From positions 929,132 through 993,131 of the forward strand of contig VZQC01010403.1 in the NCBI GenBank assembly GCA_009823505.1: a stretch of DNA of 64,000 bases, given 5' to 3'. Position numbers and translations under genes: made by a program. How positions within the stretch are numbered: position 1 is the stretch's first letter; each line of letters begins with the position of its first letter. Below, piece after piece: positions 36,057 to 47,280 of the stretch. The notes below the pieces were generated by a model that was given only the letters and a program-made list of their open reading frames with translations, searched no databases and was not told the origin of the DNA. This DNA is from Rhizomys pruinosus. Taxonomy: Eukaryota; Chordata; Mammalia; Rodentia; Spalacidae.

Positions 36057-38599
36057 GTGGTCAAAGAAGGCTTGATCTCTACTTGATCAGGACAAACAAG
36101 AGTCAAAGTGATGTCTGACGCTCACCAGGGCACATTAGATGGGGTTGGAACAGAATCTAAGCACCTAAGACTTACTCTATTCCTCTCCACATTTTGAATT
36201 CCACCTCTCTTCTTGGTTTGTTATTTTCTTAAGAGAGTGATGAAACACCTCTTACATTGAAAAAAATTCATATCAGGAAACTCTAGGGTGAAATGCTTAG
36301 AAATAACTATTTCACTGAGTACTGAATTAGCCATCTGAACATAATGGACTTCTCAATGAGCTAAATGTTTTTAGTCCACCTTCCTCTGAGATATTTACAT
36401 TTTCCATAAGGATATTATATAGTTAAACCAATCATCCTTTGTCAAGTTGCCATGAAGGTCTTATAAGAGTCATTTACTAATATATTATTGCAGATGATTG
36501 AATCTAATATAAGTGAAAAAAGAATATGCTCCAAATATCTTAATAATGGATGTGCTATTAACAAAGAAATATTCTCTGAGGTAATGCACGATAGGAGAAA
36601 ACCTGGCAGTACATGCCTCCAAAGTTTATGTTCCTGAACTCCAGAGAAAACACAACCTCAGAAGAATGTAGCTGGCAGCTCCCTGGGAAAGAACGTGGGT
36701 AAATCTCTACAATGCTTGCAGGCAATCGGGAAGGCCTCCTTCACTGCTGGCTTTGATAAGTAACCACTCCCTTCACTGGTCATGGTCCTTTCAGATCAAT
36801 GTGTGGCAAAAACTAAACTACTACTCAGAACTACAATCTAATGTCAAACATTGATTTTGAGATAATTAGCTATTCTGGAAGTAGTAAAGTTAACACAGAG
36901 AGGTCACACGTGCTCCTCACCTCGTTTCTCAGGAACAACCCATCTTATATAATTATTGTGCAATGTTAAAAACAAGACATCAATATGTCCATGCTGGTCT
37001 CTAACACTCTGACACTTTTCAAGTCCTATAATCACCACTAAAATCAAGAAAGAGGACCAGCCCATTACCCAAGGACTTTCTCTACTGTTGCTCTGTATTT
37101 TAAACATACCAGTCACTAATTGGCTTACCCTTTCTACTATTTCCTCAGATCCTCAGATTCCTTGCTGATCTTTTTCATTCTTTTTTCTTCATTACATTTG
37201 TTTAACATAGAATGCAATGTTTTTGAAATGCATAGATCAGGAGGAATAAGACAAATACATGGACTTTATGAAGCAAAAGGCTATACAATGGCCAATACCA
37301 CATCTACATACAGCTGAATTATTATGTTTACCAAGAAACTTTTATGAGTAGAGGAGTATTACAGAACAGCATCTTCAGATGAAAGAATACAGCTGTAAGA
37401 GAATTCAGTGACAGTCCTAAAAACTAGTATGGAGACATTCTTACACGAGAACAATTCATAACAGGAAAGGACAGTTCAGGACATAAAGACATCAAGGGTC
37501 ATCTGCAGCTGTTTTCAGATTTTACTGCTAAATAAAACATAACTTTGTTGTGTCCACTGAATAACTCCACTCCATGAAAGTTTATATACACTTTAAACAT
37601 TAAATGTTCACAGCCACAGTATTCATACTAGAAAAATAAAAACCCTCAGGACAACCTATATGTGCACCAAATAGTGAGTAAGTAAAATAGAACTGATTAA
37701 GGGGTAGCAGAGGAAGCCTTCCCCAGAACAAAAGAATTTCATATTTGGCTCCATTTGGGGTTGTTGTAAGGAGCAGAATGATGAAAACTTCTAATAGTTA
37801 AGGATCATATGCTATAAGAAACCATTTAAGGGTCAGTTTTCCATGTCAGGACATTTATTTGGTAATCTGATTTAACGGTATTGTGCTAATTTTCCACTAG
37901 GAGTTATAATTTCTAACACGGGAAGTAATTTTTTAATGTCCAGCAACCCCTATTAATATCCCAGCCATGTTTTAAATCATCAGAAGCATGAAGCCAGTAT
38001 TTTATATACTCTTTGATCATATAAATTAGTGTTTTAAGGAAATATGATGGACTGCATGGCCACTCGGGTGGGCAGGGGGGGCAATACCCGGCATGGCTCC
38101 ACTTGCTATGAATTTGCAGTAAGTCGCATATGTTTCTGAATGATCTTTTTTTCATGAAGTTAATTCCCAAACACCAATGCTGACTTCCATCCTAATCTGT
38201 GCCTGGCTGCTGGCTAGACTCCTCCCATCAGAATTCATGGCTGTCAGTATTCTGAGCTCTCCTGAGTCACTAATAAATTATTGCTTCTGGCTACAACTGA
38301 GAGTCAATGCAAGCATTTACTAGAAACAGAAAAGGAGGACAGAATCCACACACGCATCAGTTAGCCAGCTTCAAATCACTTCTGGCAAGGGTATTCATGT
38401 CATCTCAGTGCGTGCCTTCCATTTCACACTAAGAGAGGAAGACATATGACCACAGAAGTGGAAACAGGCCTTATGAAATGGTGCTGGGCCAATCCAATCC
38501 AATGAAGGATATACTAATCCTAAAATAAAATAGCTTGGGTAAGGTAAAAGAATCATCAAATACTAGCAGGATTATTATAATTTTCACATATTATTACAT

Positions 38600-38826
38600 T
38601 TTAATTTATTTTCTTATTTATTTAGTGTATACGCGTGCGTGCATGTGTGTGTGTGCATGTGCGCATGCACACACTCATACACACTATGGTATGAAAGCAA
38701 GTGAAGGTCAGGGACAACTTATGGCCATTGGCTCTCTCATTCTACCTTTTTGAGTCTTGAGGTTAGAACACAGGCTGTCAGGCTTGGAGGCAGGTACCTT
38801 TACCCACTGAGCTACCTTACCTGCCT
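38600..38826 (-). mobile_element. B3 SINE, antisense
   Basis: gtgaaggtcagggacaactt, then ttgaggttagaacacaggct, ggcaggtacctttacccact and gagctaccttacctgcc: the reverse complement of B3, with an alternating purine-pyrimidine tail (38628-38672). Confidence 0.8.
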
Positions 38827-39914
38827 ACATCTTTACTTTTGAAGTATCTGCCAAAGCAACCTTGGATCGTACAGTTTTCCCAAAGAGACAAGAAGAATGA
38901 AAATGGAATTTACATTTTCTTCTTGTTTGAAATGTATTAACCATATTTTTAAAACTTGTGGCTTTGTAAAAACATTGTAATCTGCACTTCTAGAAACTAT
39001 CCAAGTAAATTTACAACAACAAAGGTAGGTTTAATGGTCAAACTCAAATTTCAAGAAATGTAGAAGATATGCATTTTTCTGCTACCTGAGGACATATAGA
39101 GAGAGCACATATGTAGATATTTACAGAAGTTTAATATCAGTTTCATAAAATTTTATGGACAGAATTAATCATGTCTTTGTGACTAACTTTTCATCCCTTT
39201 TCTTTTTTTACATAAAGAAGGAAGGGCCTGTGGTAGGAGGCAGTAGAGAAGAAAGCAACACTGTCATGCTCAGATTTCAAGCAGGAATTACTAAAGGAAC
39301 TGTGAAGAGATTTCAACTGCTATTCCTGTAAACTGGGAATATCAGAATTATACATTTGCCCCCAAAGGCTCTGTATAACCACAACTCCTCACTTTGCTTG
39401 TTATTCTTGCTACCTCTTCACAGTATCCCTCTAAGGAATCTGACATCAAGGTTGAGAAGAATTCTAGGTGGTTCAGAGTGGGGTAGAGGCCCCACGCCCT
39501 GGGCCTCATTTTTGGGCTCCAAGTCGCCATCTTCCTGTTTATATAATCCATCCTCCTCAGGTCTCATTGACTTCTTCTCTCTTCCTGAAGCAGCAGCTTT
39601 TCCAAAATGTATTTCACATTAATTGATCTGGTTTTCTTGTGTTTAAACAATGTATGAATTCAACTTTATATATACTAATACCTTAAGCCATAAATTTTCT
39701 TGTTCTGGTTTGGGAAAATTTACAGATCAGTTAAAAATTAATTTCACAGGCCATCTAAACTAATCATAGAATATCTGTGAACAGCTTTTCCATACTAAGA
39801 AGGAAGCAGTCATGAGATGTTTCATGAGATGAGACATATGAAATTAGGCAGTATTACTAATTCTGAATCAAAATATGCAAATTAAGCAACTTCGAGTATG
39901 ATAAAAATATAGGA
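38827..39914. other. Unannotated intronic sequence
   Basis: No confident repeat or exon. A stretch near 39440-39510 loosely resembles an old DNA transposon but is too weak to call. Confidence 0.35.
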
Positions 39915-40014
39915 AAGGGGCTGGAGAGGTAGATCAGTCAGTAAAATGTATGATGCACAAGCAAGAAGACCCAAACAGATCCCCAAGCATCCATGTAAGA
40001 CAGAAGGCAGGCAT

Positions 40015-40220
40015 GGGGATGGAGAAATTGCTCAGTGGTTAAAAGCACCGGCTGCTCTTGCAAAGAACATGAGTTCAATTGCCAGCCACCATCTTTAACT
40101 CCAGTTCCAAACACCCTCTTCTGACCTCCATGGGTATTACACAACACCTGTCCATTTACATACAGGCTGGCAATAGACTCATACATTAAAATAAAAGCAA
40201 TAAATAAAATATTGAAAAAA
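40015..40220 (+). mobile_element. B2 SINE, sense, nested
   Basis: ggggatggagaaattgctca ... agagcaccg-like head, tccagttccaaacacc, ending aataaataaaatattgaaaa. Confidence 0.85.
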
Positions 40221-40332
40221 GTAGCCAGACACAGAGGTATGTGCCTGTAATCCCAGCATCGGGGAGGCTGAGTCAGCCTAGCTAAATCTGTAAGGGATCA
40301 GTAAGAAACCCTGTGTCAAAAAATAAGATGGA

Positions 40333-40564
40333 GGGGCTGAAGAGATGCTTCAGCAGTTAAGAACAATGCCTGATATTGTAGAAGACCCAGGTTCAATTCC
40401 CAACACCCACATGACAGCTAGCAACAGTCCATAACTCCAGTTCCAGGGGATCATCAATGCCATCTTCTGACTTCTGTGGGCATTGTACAACACTGGTGCA
40501 CTTATATACCTGCAGGATATAACTCATACACATAAAACAAAATAAATAAAATACTTTTAAAAAC
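40333..40564 (+). mobile_element. B2 SINE, sense, nested
   Basis: ggggctgaagagatgcttca ... ggttcaattcccaacaccca ... aataaataaaatacttttaa. Target-site duplication aagatgga at 40325-40332 and 40565-40572. Confidence 0.92.
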
Positions 40565-40579
40565 AAGATGGAGAGTTGA

Positions 40580-40774
40580 GATGGGCATGGTAGTACATGC
40601 CTTTAATCCCAGCACCCAGGAGACAGAGGCAAGCAGATCTCTGTGGGATCAAGCCCAGCCCACTCTACATAATGAGTTCCAGGTTAGCTAGGGCTACAGG
40701 GAGATCCTGTATCAATTAAAAAACAACTAACAACTAACTAACAAATTAATTAACTGAATAACTAGCTAGCTAGC

Positions 40775-40817
<43 letters not shown>

Positions 40818-40819
40818 AA
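40580..40819 (+). mobile_element. B1 SINE with (TAAA)n tail, nested
   Basis: gatgggcatggtagtacatg ... gggctacagggagatcctgt; the tail expands into CTAA and TAGC words and then (AAAT)n at 40775-40818. Confidence 0.85.
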
Positions 40820-40911
40820 GTGCAGAGCAATAGAGGAAGCTCCCAGTGCCTCTGGCCTCAACTGTGTGTCTGTACCCTCACATACATGTATACATGCATG
40901 TGCAACTGTGA

Positions 40912-40913
40912 GA

Positions 40914-40961
<48 letters not shown>
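40912..40961 (+). repeat. (GA)n microsatellite
   Basis: About 22 GA units with one GGGA interruption at the left. Confidence 0.95.
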
Positions 40962-40964
<3 letters not shown>

Positions 40965-41024
40965 TAAACACAAGTATGCTTTCTAATATGGTACTGTAAA
41001 CTTTCTAAATAGAACACAGCTTTT

Positions 41025-41211
41025 GCCAGGCATGGTGGCACACGCATTTAATCCTAGCACTTGGGAGGCAGAGGCAGGCAGATCTTTGTGAGATCAAGGC
41101 CAGCCTGATCTGCAGAGTGAGTTCCAGGACAACTGGGACTACAGGGAGACCCTGTCTTGAAAAGACCAAAATAAATAAATAAGTAAATAAATAAATAAAT
41201 AAATAAATAAA
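41025..41211 (+). mobile_element. B1 SINE with (AAAT)n tail
   Basis: gccaggcatggtggcacacg ... acagggagaccctgtcttga, then an AATA-rich tail. Confidence 0.92.
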
Positions 41212-41467
41212 ATGATTTTTTTCAGATTTTTATCTCTGTGAGCTCTGTGATCAAAGATAAGAGTTAAACATTAGTTTAAAATCAGAAAGTTTTATAAGTA
41301 TGATTTACATATAACTACCAGAACAACTGCCACCATCATAATCACCATTTTATATCCCACAATGTGAACCAAAAGGAGACTGTGGCATCCACTGACATGT
41401 GTGAGATCAAATGGGACTGAGGCTCCAAGAAGAGTCTGACCTAGCTAGCTGATTGTAGACAGAGATA

Positions 41468-41826
41468 CAGGGCCAGGGAGAGGCTCATGAGTAAAGTGCT
41501 CACTGCACAAGCGTGAGGACCTGAGTTAGGAGCCCCAGCACATTCCTAAAAAGTCAAGCGTTGTGGTGCACACTTGAAATTTCAGCACCGGGGAGAAAGG
41601 CAGGGCTAGGAGGATCCTGAGTGCTCACTGAGCAACCAGCCTAGCAAGTAGGCAAGCTCCAGGTTCAATGAGAGACCCGTCTCAAAGGCGAGGAGCTGGT
41701 ATGAGATGACATCTACTGCTGACCTCCACATGTGCAGACATGGGCAGAGGTACCACACACACGTATGTACACATCACAGGAGCATTCACACATGAACCTG
41801 TATGCACAAATCCACACACACAAAAG
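41468..41826 (+). mobile_element. B4/RSINE1-type dimeric SINE
   Basis: Head gggccagggagaggctcatg ... gcacaagcgtgaggacctga, B1-like middle gtcaagcgttgtggtgcaca, then gagacccgtctcaaaggc and a CA-rich end. Confidence 0.7.
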
Positions 41827-42579
41827 GAAAAGGAACACTATACATATGTATATGCATGTATATATTGACTGGAATAAATAACCCCTAATGTTATTTTCTA
41901 CAAAGTATTAAGTATAAAAATGGACTTTAATTTTCGGTGATGTAATAAAATAAAGTTCTCCAGGTTGATAATTATAGTAGCAATTTTGGAACTATCATCT
42001 TATTGGCCCTTATATGATTAATTAATATGCACAAAAAATATTGCACTTCTAATATAGAAGTTAAAACTGGTTCAATTGTTTTATAACAAAACATAAGAGA
42101 AAAAACACATTCATCTTATTATTAGGGTTTTCTCTTGAATTTTTCAAAGCTGCCAGTGTCACAAAACACTGTCACACAGTGTGCATGGTGTCACACAGTG
42201 TCACATAGCACAGTGTCATAGCACCGGCAGAGTGGTGGCCAATTTAAATGAGACCACAAACAGATTTAGTCCACGGAAAATAATTGTACACCGCAGGAGC
42301 CCCGTAGGGTGCCATAACATAATTAACACTCTCCTTCAGGGTTTCAACATTGCTTTAGTAACAACTGACATTATTTAGCATTGTTTCATGCCTTATTTTG
42401 GAGTTTGCTACTACAAAGGCTTAGAGTGAATTCTGTCATTGTGTAGTCGTTCCTTTATGAGAGGCTCTGAAACAAAAACAAAATACTATGAAACGAGTTT
42501 CCCTCCTCCCATATTGGTATTGTCAGTTATTTTTGCCTTCAAAACACTTACTAAAACTTAGCTATGTGGGATCATATCA
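41827..42579. other. Unannotated, with a short CACAGTGT cluster
   Basis: Nothing recognised except a run of cacagtgt/acactgtcaca words at about 42154-42225. Confidence 0.45.
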
Positions 42580-42985
42580 TACACATATTTTTACTATTGT
42601 AAAATACACGTAACGTAAACATTTTAAGCACAGATCCTCTCCAGAGCTTTTTCATCTTCCCAAACACAGCACCGCTGAACATTAACCCTAGCCTTCCTGG
42701 CTTCTCCCAGCTACTGTTGTACTTTCCGTCCCTAGGGTCTGAGTATTCTGGGTACTTCATACAAATGGAACCGTGCCGTGGGTCCTTCTGGATCTGCTTT
42801 GCTTCACTAAGCATAATGCCTTCAAGGCTCATCCACACTGCAGCAGGCCCCCCCAAACTGCCATCCTTTTATAACATGTATAGATCATATTTTGTTCATT
42901 TGTTCATGCACCAGTGGACATGTGGATCATTTCTAATGCTGGGGCTCTGGTGAATAAAGCTGCCACTGTCAATGCTGGTGCACTA
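42580..42985 (-). mobile_element. Ancient L1M-type 3' region, antisense
   Basis: Reverse-complement landmarks in order: gagctttttcatcttcccaa, gggtacttcatacaaatgga, ttcactaagcataatgcctt, caaggctcatccacactgca, tttgttcatttgttcatgca. Confidence 0.75.
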
Positions 42986-43003
42986 TACCCTGGGCTAGGT
43001 GGA

Positions 43004-43145
43004 ATAGTTCATTTAATCCACACACAATCTATTTCTCAAACTAACTCCTGAGAGATATAACTTAACCAATCCCACATCATAACTGTGGAGACAGTGTCTC
43101 AGGAATGTAAAGGAATTTATCTAGTCACACAGATGATAAAAGATT
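43004..43145 (+). mobile_element. MIR SINE remnant
   Basis: gttcatttaatccacacaca, then the diverged core and tatctagtcacacagatgat fit the MIR plan. Confidence 0.55.
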
Positions 43146-43159
43146 AAAGAATCTTAGAG

Positions 43160-43362
43160 CTGGGGCTGGATAGGTGGATCAGCAATTAAGAGCACACACT
43201 GCTTCTGCAGAAGACCCAAGTGTGAGCCCCAGAACACACATGCTGGCTAACAACCATCTGGAACTCGAGTTCCAGGGGACCACTTTCTGTCTTCTGTAGG
43301 CACTGCATGATATAGGTGCACTTATATACATGCAGGCATGACATAAGAATAAATAAATACCT
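43160..43362 (+). mobile_element. B2 SINE, sense, old
   Basis: ctggggctggataggtggat ... agcacacactgcttctgcag ... gttccaggggaccactttct ... aataaataaatacc. Confidence 0.88.
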
Positions 43363-43544
43363 AGAGCCACATGCTTTTAACCTTACCTTATGGATAAGAC
43401 TATGCCCTTCCGTCAAGAAATTTAGAATTTGACAAAGAATAAAATTGTAAATAGTGTACTGGGTGTTAGGTGCTAAGTGTTAGAAGTTCTGGGGTTGTTT
43501 TAGCATAGGGAGGAGGGTGTTATACATGTTTAGTTTGCATGGAT

Positions 43545-43720
43545 CAACAAAGTTTGGCCTAAATCTAGACTATGACCTGTTTTTATACAAATAGAAAACT
43601 AATAAAGAGATTTATCATTTTAAAGATTGGAGCAGATAGAAGTGTAACAGAGACCATATGTGCTCCTCAAAGCCAGAAACGTTTTTATCTAAAAAAGTTT
43701 GCCAGCTCTTGATTTGAAGG
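43545..43720. mobile_element. Probable ancient hAT-type DNA transposon remnant
   Basis: gtttggcctaaatctagact, cctgtttttatacaaataga, aacagagaccatatgtgctc and aaaaagtttgccagctcttg resemble an old mammalian non-autonomous DNA element. Class assignment is weak. Confidence 0.4.
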
Positions 43721-44067
43721 ATGCCAAGATTCTTATGAACTATGGTGAAACGAAACAGGCTGTGTTTCAGCCAGGACCTAGTGTAGTATTTTCAGATGAA
43801 GTGGGAGCTAGTCCTTTTGAAGAATTCAAAAAAGCTAATGACGTAAGAGTAGGTAAATGCAGATCAGATGGATGGGAGCTCAGAGGGCCGGAAGAAAGCA
43901 AGAAGTGTGTGCAGGGAAGGACGGTAGAGACCCCAGGAAAGAGTCCTTCACACAAAGGGACGGATGAATGCTCAAACTGCTAACTCTATGAGTATTGTAT
44001 GGACACGGGTTAAAGATCTTAGAAATTCGGAAAGAGAATATGCACAATTTCATCTAAAAGTGAACCA
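43721..44067. other. Unannotated intronic sequence
   Basis: A 94-codon frame starting at 43699 has no familiar motif and no supporting context. Confidence 0.4.
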
Positions 44068-44430
44068 GGGGCGGAGAGACAGCTCATTTGGTAAAGCGTT
44101 TGCCTCGCAAGTACAAGGACCTGAGTTGGATCCCCAGAACTCATACAAAAATGCCAGGCATGGCACATGTTTGTAATCTAGGCACTGGGAGGGGAAATAG
44201 GCAGATACCCAGGGCTCGCAGGCCAGTCAACTTAGCCTGTTTAGAGAATCCTAGGCCAGGGAGATACCCTGTCTCAAAAAAAGATGGAGGGCACCTGAGG
44301 AACAACAGTACCAGAGGTAGATAGACCTCTGGCCTCTGAAGTACAACAATACCAGAGGTAGACAGACCTCTGGCCTCCATCCATACATACATGTACACAA
44401 ACACACACACTCTCACACATATACAAACGT
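44068..44430 (+). mobile_element. B4/RSINE1-type SINE with an internal 43-bp duplication
   Basis: ggggcggagagacagctcat, atgccaggcatggcacatgt and taccctgtctcaaaaaaaga; then two near-identical copies of an acaataccagaggtaga.. block ending in acctctggcctc (about 44300-44380). Confidence 0.75.
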
Positions 44431-45235
44431 GAATAAGCCAATATTTTCATACTTCTTAAAGCAAGCTCAGTGATGAATTGCAGTGAATTCTTCACATCAC
44501 TCCTTAAGCCATGAAGAAGAAAAATCTACTTTCTGACTACAGGCCCCTGGGGATGGCCCTGGGGTGTTGTCAGATAATTACGAGTGTCTCAGAGACACAG
44601 AAATCACACAGAGCTGTCTCACTTTCAGCAGACAGCCAAATGTTGAGATGACTAAAATGTCAGACATGAAATCTGCATATAGCTGCATTTTTCTCTGGGA
44701 AGAAATAGCCTACAAGGTTTGATTCAATGTCTGTGATATGCCTCATGTAAGTGGAGCTGTGGGAAACTGGAATGCTTTTCTGCTACAAGCATTTTGCATT
44801 GTCTTTCAGTCATTTAAGGAAAAGTTTTCTGCCTCAGAAGTGAGAGCTCCGGCTACTGAAGACATGGAATGTCTGTCTGCCTTACCATCGAGCGTATCTG
44901 GCAGAATCTCACATTTTCAACCAACATCCTAGTGGGAAAATGTAATTTCACTTTTCTATCACCCAGAGAGTTGTTAGGTGCAAACTCTGATTCTGGCTGA
45001 GACTGAAACTGGTCACACTGGTTAGGGGTCTCACAACAGTTCAGAATATTTGGAGCTCTCCTTGCCTGAGCTTGATGCATTATGCCCCACCATCATAGGT
45101 TACTGCGCAGACTTCTTTGGAGGACAAGATATCTCATCTGATGAGACACTTGAGTATGGACACATGAACTTAGGTGGCCATTCCTATTAATGTGACACTG
45201 GAGGACCCAGGATGAGGGTGGAGCTTCAGAGGACC
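44431..45235. other. Unannotated intronic sequence
   Basis: No repeat family or exon recognised. Confidence 0.4.
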
Positions 45236-45567
45236 TGTTGTAGTTTGAATGTAAAATTTCCCTCACAGGTAGATGTATCTGAATACTTAGTTCCCAGTTG
45301 AAACCAGGCTTTGACACAATTCTGGAACATGTGAGACATGAAGTCCCACTGAATAAAGTTGGTCACTAAGGCTATGCCTTGAGATTTTATAGCCTGACCC
45401 CACTTCCTGACCTTGGATGCAACATAACTAGCATCCTCCTGACCCTGTTGCCATGCCTTCTTCACCTTCAGAGACTGTGTATCCTAAAACTGTAAGCCAA
45501 AATAAGCCTTTATTCCCTTAAGTTGCTTCTGGTCAAGTGTTTGATCACAAGAAAAGTAACTGATACA
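45236..45567 (+). mobile_element. ERVL-MaLR LTR (MT/ORR1-like)
   Basis: Starts tgttgtagtttgaatgtaaa and ends aagaaaagtaactgataca, with taagccaaaataagccttta upstream of the end: the standard rodent MaLR LTR plan. Solo. Confidence 0.8.
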
Positions 45568-45609
45568 GGACCCATGCTACAGTCTAATCCTATTGCAATT
45601 TCCTAGTTT

Positions 45610-45990
45610 TCTGGGAACTTCAGTCACCTTCACATTACTATGACATAAAATCTGAGATGATTATTATAATAACTTAAAAAAACAACAGGTTTATTTTGGC
45701 CCACAATTCTAGAAGTTCCAAGCTATGATCAAGTGATCTCATTGTATTTGGCCTCTGGAAAAACATAACAGATTAGACACTGAATTCATGAGCTAAGAAG
45801 CCAAAATAAAGAGGAGAAAAACAAGGTTCCACAATATTTTTGGCATGGTTCTAAGGACATCCTAGCAAGGCCCCATTCCCTAAAGGTTCCAACAGCTTCT
45901 TACAGCACCACCCAAGCCTTTGGGATACCCCAAAGGTTTACTCATGTAAACCACAGCAGAAAATGTATTGCTTCATGAGAAATACCCTCT
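45610..45990 (+). mobile_element. Medium-reiteration repeat, old type
   Basis: caggtttattttggcccaca, attctagaagttccaagcta, cctagcaaggccccattccc and taaaggttccaacagcttct fit an old mammalian repeat also seen at 61505. Confidence 0.5.
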
Positions 45991-46172
45991 TCAAACCACA
46001 GCTGGAGGAGAGCAGGGAACCAGTGCATCTTCAACAGGCTCAGTTCATTTTCAGTCCTTTGTCTTCCTCACATCTGGAACACACTTTGGAACTTAAGAAC
46101 TGAGATTTTCTGCATTTGCTCACAGTCTCTGCAGCAATATCATTTTCCTCTGGACTAAGTTCTCAGGGCAGG

Positions 46173-46536
46173 TGTGGTGGTTTGAATGAGAGTGTCCCCC
46201 ATAGGTTTAAGTATTCAGACATTTTGTCTCCAGTTGGTGGCACTGTTCTTGGAGGTCTTAGAAGATGTGGCTGTGCTGGAGGAAGTACGTCATTGGGGGC
46301 AGGCTTAGTGAGTTTAACAAGCCTTGCGGACTCCAGCCTCTGGCTCTCTCTGCTTCCTGTGCTCGTTGCAAGATGTGGACCTCGGCTTGCTGCTCCAGCT
46401 CCAGCCACCATGCCTCCCACCACAATGGACTCTAATTCCCTGGAACCATCAATTGTAAGCTCAAATAAACTCTTTCTTTTATAAGTCCCCTTGCTCATGG
46501 TGGTTTTATCACAGCAACAGAAAAGTGACTAATACA
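46173..46536 (+). mobile_element. ERVL-MaLR LTR (MT-like)
   Basis: Starts tgtggtggtttgaatgagag, has ctccagttggtggcactgtt and ggaggaagtacgtcattggg, then gtaagctcaaataaactctt, and ends aaaagtgactaataca. Solo. Confidence 0.88.
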
Positions 46537-46639
46537 GTAAAGAAATTCAGTTAGCTTCATTCCAGAGTCACTTACATTGACCATGCACATGTCATCCCCA
46601 CATAGAAATGGTCCTTATAGGAAGTAGGAATGTGATGAA

Positions 46640-46785
46640 TAAAGTTTTATATCTCTTCCATTTTTCCAGCAAGCATATATGATGAGATTTTATACAACTG
46701 AATAATACTCTATTTGTGTAATTGTACCATGCTTCCATTATCCATTCATAGTTGATGGACATTTAGTTTTTCATTTCCTGGCTAT
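46640..46785 (-). mobile_element. Ancient L1M-type fragment, antisense
   Basis: acaactgaataatactctat, ttccattatccattcatagt and tgatggacatttagtttttc are reverse-complement L1M 3' landmarks. Confidence 0.6.
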
Positions 46786-46789
46786 GAGT

Positions 46790-47050
46790 TACATATATGA
46801 ACTCCAGCGTGATGATAGCACGCACAGAATACATGTAAGCTCAAGCTAACAGAATCCCATCATAGAACTGGAGAAGTGGGATGAAGCTCCACCCTAGCTG
46901 AGGAACTATGGGCCATCGATAGCTGCCAGGAGAGGGGGAGTTGGTTTTCTTTAAGGGTGTAATGGTGATAGGTTAATCAGGTTCCAGTCGATGGAGCCAT
47001 TGCCCATACCAAAGGGCATTGGGACACAAATGACTCTACAGGTCTCTCTG
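46790..47050 (+). mobile_element. L1 3' UTR, sense
   Basis: aagctcaagctaacagaatc, gggatgaagctccaccctag, gaactatgggccatcgatag, gtgataggttaatcaggttc and tcgatggagccattgccca follow the rodent L1 3' UTR. Confidence 0.6.
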
Positions 47051-47054
47051 CTTC

Positions 47055-47173
47055 CTGAGATACAAACACACACACAAACTATTATATATATATATATATA
47101 TAATATATATTATATATATATAATTTTATATATATATAATATTATTATATATATATAATATGTATCTCAGAGA

Positions 47174-47213
<40 letters not shown>

Positions 47214-47216
47214 AAA
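47055..47216. repeat. (TA)n tract bounded by an inverted repeat
   Basis: Several TA blocks from 47083 on; ctgagataca (47055-47064) and tgtatctcag (47161-47170) form 10-bp arms around the first blocks. Confidence 0.9.
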
Positions 47217-47280
47217 CTATTGGGGATATCAAGGGATGAGATAAGGGAAAGGTTCTAAATATGATCAAAATATATTGTAC

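Larger units (their letters stand above)
33020..38598. other. Repeat-poor intronic block (5.6 kb)
   Basis: Apart from a GA-rich tract and a 22-nt direct repeat, I recognise no transposon in this stretch, in contrast to the rest of the window. No exon-like frame with a familiar motif. It could hold diverged elements that the eye misses, or constrained intronic sequence. Confidence 0.45.
39917..40965 (+). mobile_element. Old B4/RSINE1-type SINE split by three younger SINEs
   Basis: The outer element reads ggggctggagaggtagatca (39917-40014), resumes as gtagccagacacagaggtat ... cctgtgtcaaaaaataaga (40221-40332), then agagttga, and finally gcagagcaatagaggaagct ... cctctggcctcaactg (40820-40965). 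Insertions: B2 at 40015, B2 at 40333 and B1 at 40580. Confidence 0.7.

Noticed and set aside
39440..39510. MER5-type DNA transposon
   Set aside because: Only a loose resemblance around the ggggtagaggccccac stretch; too short and diverged to call.
43699..43983. 94-codon frame beginning MPALDLKDAK
   Set aside because: Starts within a probable DNA-transposon remnant and has no recognisable domain.
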